Below, one piece after another: positions 1 to 5,991 of a DNA stretch of 64,000 nucleotides. The notes beneath the pieces were generated by a model, which had not been told where the DNA came from, searched no databases, and worked only from the letters and a program-made list of their open reading frames with translations. This stretch comes from Gramella sp. Hel_I_59 (GTDB taxonomy: Bacteria; Bacteroidota; Bacteroidia; Flavobacteriales; Flavobacteriaceae): the NCBI RefSeq assembly GCF_006714895.1, contig NZ_VFME01000001.1, forward strand, positions 620,001-684,000. The letters run 5' to 3'. Position 1 is the first letter of the stretch. Every line of letters starts with the position of its first letter. The position numbers were made by a program, and so were the translations under genes.

Positions 1-832
1 AAACTAATTTACTGTTTTTGTTCATTCGATAGTGTAAGCGTCCATCATTGAAATCTGACCACTTTAATTTTAATACATCACCAACTCTTATGCCTGCGAA
101 GTAAAAGCTTACAAGCCAAATATGGATAGCTTTTTGTTGGGCTTCCGTTATTCCTTCTGCATTTTCTAACTTCTGAATCTCTTCTGCTGAGAATCCTATT
201 TTTTGTGATTCGGGAATCCTAATTGTCATTTTTCCTTTACCAAATGGATATAAACCTCTATCGGTAATTGCTTCAGAAATAGCTAAATTAAAGACCGTTC
301 TAATAAGTATAAGATAATTAACTACCGTTCTGGGCGAAAGGCTTTTTTGATGTAAGAGATAGGTTTCAAATTTTTTAAGAACAGTAACATTAAGTTTATT
401 GAACGGAAGTGAATCCTTACCGAGAAATTCCTTGAATTTTTTAAGTCTGCCTAATTCAGTGTCATATTGATGGTGTTTGTTTCTATTCTCAAGATTTTGA
501 AGATGCATTTCTGCTACAGCAAAAAAATCAAGACCTTTAGTAACTATAATTTTATTTTTTATTTCTGAAACCGTCTGATATTCAGGGTTCATTTCAGACT
601 TTATGACCTTATCGTTTGCTTCTGCAACCTTAGTCGCAATAAAATTGTTCAGTATACTGGAATTAGGATGTGATTTCCTAATATTACGATTTTTTTCATC
701 CCAATATTTTTCTTCGATGTATTGACCTGTGTTTAGATAAGAGCTTTTGCGGTCTTTTGTAATCCTAATTGCAATTGGAAGTAATCCAGATTTGTTTTTC
801 TTCTTTCTTAATACTACTCGAACTGTTGCCAT
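1..832 (-). CDS. Tyrosine recombinase (integrase), N-terminal part; 3' end lies beyond the left edge
   Basis: Site-specific recombinase that would catalyse integration and excision of the element whose right end lies here. I translated the minus strand from ATG at 832 to the edge: about 277 codons without a stop. The order is an arm-binding-like N-terminus (MATVRVVLRKKKNKSGLLPI), a SAM-like core-binding domain containing LSPRTVVNYLILIRTVFNLA, then the start of the catalytic domain with FYFAGIRVGDVLKLKW. In that motif R249 is the first catalytic arginine. The H-x-x-R box and the tyrosine would be encoded left of the window and cannot be checked. It reads away from the tRNA fragment at 994-1036, the usual arrangement for an integrase beside its att site. 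Such integrases are typical of Bacteroidota genomic islands and conjugative elements; which kind this is cannot be told here. Confidence 0.9.
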   Translation of the reverse strand, partial: MATVRVVLRKKKNKSGLLPIAIRITKDRKSSYLNTGQYIEEKYWDEKNRNIRKSHPNSSILNNFIATKVAEANDKVIKSEMNPEYQTVSEIKNKIIVTKGLDFFAVAEMHLQNLENRNKHHQYDTELGRLKKFKEFLGKDSLPFNKLNVTVLKKFETYLLHQKSLSPRTVVNYLILIRTVFNLAISEAITDRGLYPFGKGKMTIRIPESQKIGFSAEEIQKLENAEGITEAQQKAIHIWLVSFYFAGIRVGDVLKLKWSDFNDGRLHYRMNKNSKLV

Positions 833-834
833 CA

Positions 835-846
835 CAAAATATTTTG
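835..846. repeat. Perfect 12-bp palindrome in front of the integrase start
   Basis: CAAAATATTTTG reads the same on both strands and ends 2 bp upstream of the integrase ATG (832, minus). It could be an operator or part of the leader. No repressor gene is visible nearby. Confidence 0.4.
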
Positions 847-866
847 ATTATAAATATACTCATTTT

Positions 867-888
867 AGGTACAACATAGGTACAACAT
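867..888. repeat. Tandem 11-bp direct repeat between integrase and att site
   Basis: AGGTACAACAT occurs twice with no spacer (867-877 and 878-888). Short direct repeats between an integrase gene and its attachment core are the usual form of arm-type integrase binding sites, so that is my inference. The copies are exact. Confidence 0.55.
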
Positions 889-993
889 TTATTGATTTTG
901 TTTGATATTAAATGATATGAAATTTAAATATATATCCTATAAATCATCGATATACAAAGGTATTGTGCTAGTTTATTATATTAGTATCAAAAA

Positions 994-1036
994 CTCATAA
1001 CCCGAAGGTCACTGGTTCGAGTCCAGTTCCCGCTAC
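994..1036 (+). other. Detached 3' half of an initiator tRNA gene (att site of the integrated element)
   Basis: The sequence begins in the anticodon loop (CTCATAA, anticodon CAT), followed by CCCGA as the 3' anticodon-stem strand. Then come a 5-nt variable loop, a T arm with stem ACTGG/CCAGT around loop TTCGAGT, and the acceptor strand TCCCGCT plus A. CCC after the loop is the hallmark of the GGG:CCC anticodon stem of initiator tRNA-fMet. The upstream 40 bases cannot form the D arm or the 5' acceptor strand, so this is not a working gene. When a tyrosine integrase uses a tRNA 3' end as target, one element end keeps the whole gene and the other keeps such a fragment. The intact tRNA should therefore lie at the far end of the element, left of this window. 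Confidence 0.8.
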
Positions 1037-1045
1037 TAAGCAAAA

Positions 1046-1071
1046 AGCCATTCATTCGAATGGCTTTTTTT
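1046..1071 (+). terminator. Rho-independent terminator after the tRNA fragment
   Basis: AGCCATTC (1046-1053), loop ATTC, GAATGGCT (1058-1065), then seven T. It is probably the original terminator of the tRNA gene, left behind with the 3' fragment. Confidence 0.7.
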
Positions 1072-1098
1072 ATTTCTATATTCTTCCTTGTTTGAATC

Positions 1099-1695
1099 TC
1101 AAATTTCTTCAAATATCTGACTCAGAAATTGATCGTATTTTTTCAGTTCCCTGGGAACATCTGCGTTCTTTTCCATATCATGAAAATGCATTGAAGCCAT
1201 AAATTCCAGACCAATAAATTTGTTCATTTTATGGAAGGCATAAAGTGGTCCTTCATCAACACTCTTCTGGTCGAAAAATTCTCCCTCAAGCTTAAAAGCG
1301 TCTTCTGGAGCGTTCCAGCTAGTTGTTAGAAGGTATTTCTTCCCTTGCAGACTTCCTCCGGTTCCATAATTAACAGAAGGATTCTTCCTGCTTCTTCCAT
1401 CGCTTGTATATATTCCATTTTGATGCCCTGCAGTAAAAACCTTGTCTATAAACTCCTTAAATCCAAAGGGAACCTGAAACCACCAGATTGGAGTATGGTA
1501 AATAATTATGTCGGCCCATTTATACTTCTCAACTTCTTCTTCTAAATCGTATTATTTTCCAACTTCAGTTGTTCTAACATTAAAGCCTGGTTTATTGGTG
1601 AAATAATTTGTCGTATTCTGTAATAGTGTTTTATTAAAACGGCCGGGAGAATGCGCGAACGTATGACCACCGTTGATTACAAAAATATTCTTCAT
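1099..1695 (-). pseudogene. NAD(P)H quinone oxidoreductase (MdaB-like flavodoxin fold), interrupted by one stop codon
   Basis: From ATG at 1695 the frame reads MKNIFVINGGHTFAHSPGRF, reaches a TAA at codon 48 (1552-1554), and continues in the same frame to TGA at 1099-1101. The complete frame is 199 codons with no indel. The downstream part keeps family motifs: WADIIIYHTPIWWFQVPFGF, KVFTAGHQNGIY, DGR and TSWNAPEDAF, the flavin and substrate region of MdaB/KefF-type two-electron quinone reductases. The stop falls just before YDLEEEV, so a single base change (for example from AAA, CAA or GAA) explains it. It is divergent from an intact LysR gene 94 bp away, an arrangement typical of a regulator and its oxidoreductase target. 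A sequencing error or readthrough cannot be excluded. Confidence 0.8.
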
Positions 1696-1740
1696 AACTT
1701 CTTACATTATTAGTTCGGGACAAATTTAAGAGTCGTCATA

Positions 1741-1772
1741 CTATTATAAAAATAGCATGATTTATACCTTTG
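1741..1772 (+). promoter_or_regulatory. LysR promoter and possible operator in the divergent region
   Basis: TACCTTTG (1765-1772) fits the Bacteroidota -7 box TAnnTTTG, 17 bp before the LysR ATG. Just upstream, CTATT (1741-1745) and AATAG (1751-1755) form an inverted repeat with a 5-bp spacer and contain a T-N11-A signature (1743-1755), as LysR boxes do. No clear -33 TTTG is present. Confidence 0.5.
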
Positions 1773-1789
1773 TATTAAAATAGTAATAG

Positions 1790-2698
1790 ATGGTTAGTAT
1801 GGAATGGTATCGCACCTTTGTAGCGATCTATGAGAGAAGCACCTTAACAAAGGCTGCCGAGGCCTTATTTACAAGTCAGCCAGGGGTAAGCGTTCATTTA
1901 AATGCGCTGGAATCCTATATAGGTCGTAAACTCTTTGAAAGGACATCGCGTAGAATGATCCCGACAGAAGAAGGTAAACAACTTTACAATTTTGTGCTGG
2001 ATGCGGTTAAGAAACTGGAAAAAGCTGAACAGCATTTTAAGAAAACTTCCCAGGAAGAAATACCTTCCATTAATATTGGCATGTGTACTGAAACCTTTCA
2101 AACGATACTCGAACCTGAAATTTCAAGTTTGGATTTTAATCTGCTGGCAAAATTTGGAGATCATGAAGAACTAATTAAGGATCTAAATAATGGCATTCTG
2201 GATTTAGTCATAACGCCTAAGTTTGATACTAAAAACTCTCTTGCTACATATGAAGCATTTACGAAAGAGAATATCGTAATGGTGGCTGGAAAAGATTCGG
2301 AATTAAAAGAGATAAAATCTTTAATCGACAATGAAAGTTTTGGTGAGCTTGAGAAGACATTAAAAAAGCAAACCTGGTATAGCGCATATAATGAGATGGA
2401 CCACTTTAGACGTTTCTGGTATGAAAACTTTAAAAAGAGGGTTGATTTTAAACCGAATTACATTTTGCCAAATATTGGTTCTATTATAAGATCTATAGAG
2501 AATAATAAAGGGTTTGCAATAGTGCCTGATTTTTTAGTAGATGATTCACTCAGGGATGCTAAGATTCAACTGGTGTGGTCTGGTAAAAAAGAAGTCAGTA
2601 ATATTCTCTACTTCGCTACTCGCAGTGATCTAAAGCATAAAGAAGAAACTGCAGTTATTAAAAGTATTTTCAGAAGAAAAATGATAAAGTTGAAATAA
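1790..2698 (+). CDS. LysR-family transcriptional regulator
   Basis: 302 aa, the usual LTTR length. The N-terminal winged helix-turn-helix covers about residues 4-62 (FVAIYERSTLTKAAEALFTS, then QPGVSVHLNALE), with the family's typical KLFERTSRRMIPTEEGK ending. A linker helix follows, then a substrate-binding domain (about 90-295) of the periplasmic-binding-protein type. The effector is unknown. Divergent orientation next to the quinone-reductase pseudogene suggests that gene was its target. An upstream inverted repeat may be the autoregulatory site. The chosen ATG (1790) precedes an in-frame ATG three codons later, and either may be used. A terminator follows at 2877. Confidence 0.9.
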   Translation: MVSMEWYRTFVAIYERSTLTKAAEALFTSQPGVSVHLNALESYIGRKLFERTSRRMIPTEEGKQLYNFVLDAVKKLEKAEQHFKKTSQEEIPSINIGMCTETFQTILEPEISSLDFNLLAKFGDHEELIKDLNNGILDLVITPKFDTKNSLATYEAFTKENIVMVAGKDSELKEIKSLIDNESFGELEKTLKKQTWYSAYNEMDHFRRFWYENFKKRVDFKPNYILPNIGSIIRSIENNKGFAIVPDFLVDDSLRDAKIQLVWSGKKEVSNILYFATRSDLKHKEETAVIKSIFRRKMIKLK

Positions 2699-2876
2699 AG
2701 TGATTACAAAAGTATTTCGAGCTACATGCATTAAATTTTATTTCTAGATGCAATGTCTATAATCTCAATCTAGCAGAACTTAGATAGTTCTTTGGGCTGG
2801 CATATTTAGTCAGGCTCCTCATATTATGTATACAGATTGTAATCGAGTCCATCATGTAAACTCTAAAAACAAAAAA

Positions 2877-2899
2877 ACCGACCCAAGGGTCGGTTTTTG
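2877..2899. terminator. Bidirectional terminator between convergent genes
   Basis: ACCGACCC (2877-2884) pairs with GGGTCGGT (2887-2894). A run of A before and T after lets it act for the LysR gene (+) and the SYLF lipoprotein gene (-). Confidence 0.85.
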
Positions 2900-2920
2900 A
2901 CTATTTTATAATACCTGATA

Positions 2921-3466
2921 TTACATTGCAGTGTATCCAAATCTCTGTCCTGCAACAGATACTCCGACCATCGCACCAGCTTTAGGCATAGTTGCTACAG
3001 CTGTACCATCAGTAAACTTGATAGTTTTAGATTTTCCTTTTTCTAGAATTACCGCAGTGGCATTTCCAGATAATTCATAATCTCCTTCTTGAAACTTGTT
3101 AAGGTCTTCTTCATTTTCGAAGAAAATTACTTCTCGGTAAGCTTTTCCACCAACCTGCAGTCCTACATCAACTTGCTTCAAGTTAGCATATCCTACCATT
3201 GTTCCGTTTTCGTAAACAATTCCGTTTCCTGAAGCACCACCTATGATATAGGCTCCTTTTCCAACATTCGGGAAAATTGCGTATCCAGCGGAACTTGCAA
3301 ATAACTCAGCCAAATTAGGTTCTGCTGCGGTCATCGCTGCTTTAGCTTCCGTAGCATCAGCTTTAAGATCGGTCATATCTCCGGTCTTTGTGGATCCACA
3401 ACTTACTATTCCAACGAATAACATTAGTAATCCGGTCTTCTTTAAGTAAACATTTAAATTTTTCAT
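2921..3466 (-). CDS. SYLF (Ysc84-like) domain lipoprotein
   Basis: 181 aa. A signal peptide (MKNLNVYLKKTGLLMLFVGI) ends in the lipobox VSCG, predicting a lipoprotein with Cys23 as the anchor. Residues about 55-180 form a SYLF domain: AGYAIFPNVGKGAYIIGGAS, GNGIVYENG, VGLQVGGKAYREVIFFENEE and GVSVAGQRFGYTAM. Eukaryotic SYLF proteins bind lipids and actin; bacterial ones are envelope proteins of unclear role, so lipid binding is inference. It is monocistronic, ending at the bidirectional terminator at 2877. The 313-bp upstream gap should hold its promoter. Confidence 0.85.
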   Translation of the reverse strand: MKNLNVYLKKTGLLMLFVGIVSCGSTKTGDMTDLKADATEAKAAMTAAEPNLAELFASSAGYAIFPNVGKGAYIIGGASGNGIVYENGTMVGYANLKQVDVGLQVGGKAYREVIFFENEEDLNKFQEGDYELSGNATAVILEKGKSKTIKFTDGTAVATMPKAGAMVGVSVAGQRFGYTAM

Positions 3467-3779
3467 GACTTATTTTTTTGGTGAGTCAAAACTAATTGAA
3501 TCATATAACAAGTGCTGTTAAGCTCACGTTATTTGGGAATATCTTAAAGCAGAACCTAAATACGATGTTAAAATATATCCTGTTAATGTAGTTTCACTAG
3601 TCTCGAATAATATTTATAACCCATTAATATTTAGTGTACTACAAATATTTGGTATTGAATTGAGCTAATAATAAAAGCTATTGAGTTAAGCCATGCTCGG
3701 TAATCTAGATACTTTAGCTTTTGAATTTAGTTAAATGTTAGGGGCTCGACTTGTAGGGAATCGGCCCCTTTTTTTATGC
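3467..3779. other. 313-bp intergenic stretch with an unexplained plus-strand terminator
   Basis: Very AT-rich. I see no ORF with coding character on either strand. It must hold the promoter of the SYLF gene (minus). Its right end carries a terminator that points along the plus strand although no plus-strand gene precedes it. A small RNA is one explanation, and I see no strong promoter for one. Confidence 0.5.
3740..3775 (+). terminator. Orphan plus-strand terminator
   Basis: AGGGGC (3740-3745) pairs with GCCCCT (3764-3769), followed by seven T (3769-3775). The loop is 18 nt with little extra pairing. On the minus strand no T run follows the hairpin, so it is a poor terminator for the XRE operon ending at 3780. 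Confidence 0.55.
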
Positions 3780-3974
3780 TTAATTTTCAGCTTCGAAAAT
3801 TTCTTCAATTGTTTTTTCAAATAGGTGGGAGAGTTTGAAGGCTAAAGGTAAACTTGGGTCGAACTTTCCTTTCTCTATAGCATTGATGGTTTGCCTGGAT
3901 ACATTCAACCTTTTCGCGAGTTTAGCCTGGGTCAAATCATGCTCGGCTCTTAAAATTTTGATTCTGTTTTTCAT
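3780..3974 (-). CDS. Small XRE-family HTH regulator
   Basis: 64 aa, almost only a helix-turn-helix: MKNRIKILRAEHDLTQAKLA, then KRLNVSRQTINAIEKGKFDP, with recognition helix around SRQTINAIE. This matches the YozG/XRE-type small regulators that are coupled to membrane proteins. Its ATG overlaps the stop of the upstream membrane-protein gene by 4 bp (TCAT on the plus strand, 3971-3974), so the two are translationally coupled. The regulator probably controls its own two-gene operon. No DNA target can be named. Confidence 0.9.
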   Translation of the reverse strand: MKNRIKILRAEHDLTQAKLAKRLNVSRQTINAIEKGKFDPSLPLAFKLSHLFEKTIEEIFEAEN

Positions 3975-4381
3975 CGATACCTGAATTGTCCAATTACTAC
4001 TCCTGCGAAATAGCTTAACCCAATCACAATTACCAGATGCGATATTTCAGCATCGAAATTAATAAGGTTTGTAACATCCATTGTCGAGTAACTAATTCCC
4101 AGGATGAGCGCTATCCCCAGTGCAAGGCCCATAGCTTCAAGGTGTATCTTTCTTTGTAACTCGTCCAGGATTTTCAAGTGCTTTATGTAGGCGATGATCA
4201 TTCCAACTCCAATTAGTAGATTGATGATTAGTAAAATGGTCGTGATCGTATTATTGCCAGACCATAGATATAGATTTCCAAATACCACCACTGCCAGGGA
4301 TGTAACCCAAAGTGTGGTCCATAATGCCAGAAGCTTTGTGCGCCCGGTAGTACAGTTTTCGTTTGTTGATGTAGTTTCCAT
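3971..4381 (-). CDS. Four-helix membrane protein paired with the XRE regulator
   Basis: 136 aa from the ATG at 4381, beginning METTSTNENCTTGRTKLLAL. Four hydrophobic segments are visible: LWTTLWVTSLAVVVFGNLYL, TTILLIINLLIGVGMIIAYI, MGLALGIALILGISYS and LVIVIGLSYFAGVVIGQF. A charged loop HLKILDELQRKIHLE lies between the second and third. The frame stays open to a GTG at 4402, but that codon overlaps a -7 box (4402-4409), so the ATG is the better start. Small membrane proteins cotranscribed with a 60-70-residue XRE protein are common in Bacteroidota and Firmicutes; the function is not known to me. Confidence 0.8.
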   Translation of the reverse strand: METTSTNENCTTGRTKLLALWTTLWVTSLAVVVFGNLYLWSGNNTITTILLIINLLIGVGMIIAYIKHLKILDELQRKIHLEAMGLALGIALILGISYSTMDVTNLINFDAEISHLVIVIGLSYFAGVVIGQFRYR

Positions 4382-4401
4382 GTTGTAAAGTTTATTTGAC
4401 A

Positions 4402-4409
4402 CAAATATA
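4402..4409 (-). promoter_or_regulatory. -7 box of the membrane protein/XRE operon
   Basis: TATATTTG read on the minus strand, a perfect TAnnTTTG. It ends 20 bases before the ATG at 4381 and overlaps the alternative GTG start. No TTG is found at the expected -33 distance. Confidence 0.55.
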
Positions 4410-4575
4410 CAAAAAGAATCTAATTAGAATGGTTTATTTTACAAAAAGTAAATAACACTTTACACTTTATTTATTTTTCCAGCATTTCTATGATGATAAG
4501 ATTTTGCTAAACTCATCCTGTATCCATTCTGAAACCTAAGTTTTCTATATCTTCGAATCTCTCAAATCTTTCAAA

Positions 4576-5211
4576 ATGATGACTGACACAAAGCGAAAAA
4601 TTTCTGAAGCCGACTTTGATATTACCATTCCTATAAAGATTGGTTATCCTGCGCTAAATGATTTTCTAAAGCAGAAACTGGTTGGTGAGATCATCAGCAA
4701 AGAGAATGAGGAAGGCGAAAAGTCTAACTACGCCCAGATCCTGGACATTACTATGGAGAAAAGTGAAAATCCAGAGTACGATCTATGTCTGCCCGTTACG
4801 GTGCAAACGCTTACTAGTTTATTTAAGAATAAGCAGGTTAAATTTTTGTTCTACGCAAGTTTGCATCTAGATCGTGAACTACAAAAAATTGAACTTGCAA
4901 ATTATGAGATCGATGGGCAGAATAACAACTGGCTTGTAAATCAGGCATTGGAAACTGTCGTGAACAAATGGTTGTACGCTAAGTTGAAGGAAAAAATGAA
5001 TTTTAATTTCATGCCTCAACTGGAAGAGCAAATGAATTCTTTGAACAATAAACTGGAGAATAAAATAGAAGCAAAGGAGGGCATCAATCTTATTGGCTTC
5101 CTTGAAGATCTTGAAGTTGCTCAGTTTAAGGCAGATGAAAATGACCTTTGGATCTCTATGCGTTTAAAGGCAAATGGTGTGGTTGAAATAGATAAAATTA
5201 AACTTCCCTAA
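4576..5211 (+). CDS. Hypothetical protein, possibly related to DUF4403
   Basis: 211 aa, no signal peptide or membrane segment. The chain opens with a beta-rich stretch (DFDITIPIKIGYPALNDFLK), has amphipathic helices in the middle (LVNQALETVVNKWLYAKLKE, then MPQLEEQMNSLNNKLENKIE), and ends NGVVEIDKIKLP. The IP-x-I opening and closing VEIDKI resemble one half of DUF4403 (SMP/BPI-like) proteins, but this is a weak resemblance from memory. It lies 1 bp upstream of deoC on the same strand, so the two are surely cotranscribed. Nothing links it to nucleoside metabolism otherwise. Confidence 0.75.
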   Translation: MMTDTKRKISEADFDITIPIKIGYPALNDFLKQKLVGEIISKENEEGEKSNYAQILDITMEKSENPEYDLCLPVTVQTLTSLFKNKQVKFLFYASLHLDRELQKIELANYEIDGQNNNWLVNQALETVVNKWLYAKLKEKMNFNFMPQLEEQMNSLNNKLENKIEAKEGINLIGFLEDLEVAQFKADENDLWISMRLKANGVVEIDKIKLP

Positions 5212-5212
5212 T

Positions 5213-5854
5213 ATGAAGCTAAATCAGTATATCGATCATACGCTATTAAAACCTGATGCCAGTCCTCAGGCAGTTATAAAACTTTGTCAGGAAGCGATAA
5301 ATTATGAGTTCTATGCGGTTTGTGTTTCCGGATGCTATGCAAATTTAGCTGCAAAGCAAGTTAGACAATCTGATGTAAAGCTAGCCGTTACTATAGGCTT
5401 CCCATTGGGTTCATCAACTTCGGAAGCAAAAGTGCAAGAGGCCAGAATTGCGGTCGAACAAGGTGCAGATGAGATCGACATGGTTCTGAATATTGGTTTT
5501 CTTAAAGCTGGTTTGACTGAAGAAGTAGAAGAGGAAATAAGATCAATAAAGTCGGTAATTGGAGAAAAGATTCTCAAAGTCATTCTGGAAACCTGTTACC
5601 TAAGTAGTTCTGAAATTGCTACAGCCTGTAAGATTTCAGAAAAAGCCGGAGCAGACTTTGTAAAAACTTCTACAGGTTTTGGAACGGCCGGTGCAACTTT
5701 AGAACATATTAAACTTATGAAGCAAAGCATTGGTGACCATATGAAAATCAAAGCTTCAGGAGGAATTCGCGATAAGGAGACAGCTGTAGAATATATAATT
5801 GCCGGTGCAGATCGCATTGGAACCTCTTCCGGAATTCAGATTGTTTCCGGCTAA
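5213..5854 (+). CDS. deoC: Deoxyribose-phosphate aldolase
   Basis: Cytoplasmic class I aldolase that cleaves 2-deoxyribose 5-phosphate to glyceraldehyde 3-phosphate and acetaldehyde in deoxynucleoside catabolism. 213 aa, a normal bacterial length. The TIM-barrel signatures are present: YIDHTLLKP at the start, CVSGCYA, DEIDMVLNIG, the Schiff-base lysine in DFVKTSTGFG, the second lysine in MKIKASGGIRD, and GADRIGTSSG at the end. It begins 1 bp after the hypothetical gene upstream. No other deo or nucleoside phosphorylase genes are nearby. Confidence 0.96.
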   Translation: MKLNQYIDHTLLKPDASPQAVIKLCQEAINYEFYAVCVSGCYANLAAKQVRQSDVKLAVTIGFPLGSSTSEAKVQEARIAVEQGADEIDMVLNIGFLKAGLTEEVEEEIRSIKSVIGEKILKVILETCYLSSSEIATACKISEKAGADFVKTSTGFGTAGATLEHIKLMKQSIGDHMKIKASGGIRDKETAVEYIIAGADRIGTSSGIQIVSG

Positions 5855-5991
5855 TAGCTCTCATAGGATTTTTCTTACTTCATTTTGTTCATATCGTCTT
5901 AATAACTAGGTTCTAAAGTCTTTGTTTACAGAACTTTAATAAGTCGAATTTTACCTAAATTATTCCTGCTTAACTTATAATTTCTGTTGAT

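Noticed and set aside
994..1036. Complete tRNA-Met gene
   Set aside because: Upstream 40 bases give no D arm or acceptor strand pairing with TCCCGCT; only the 3' half is present.
1345..1545. Plus-strand ORF of 66 codons
   Set aside because: It is antisense to the better-supported quinone-reductase pseudogene, whose motifs match a known family.
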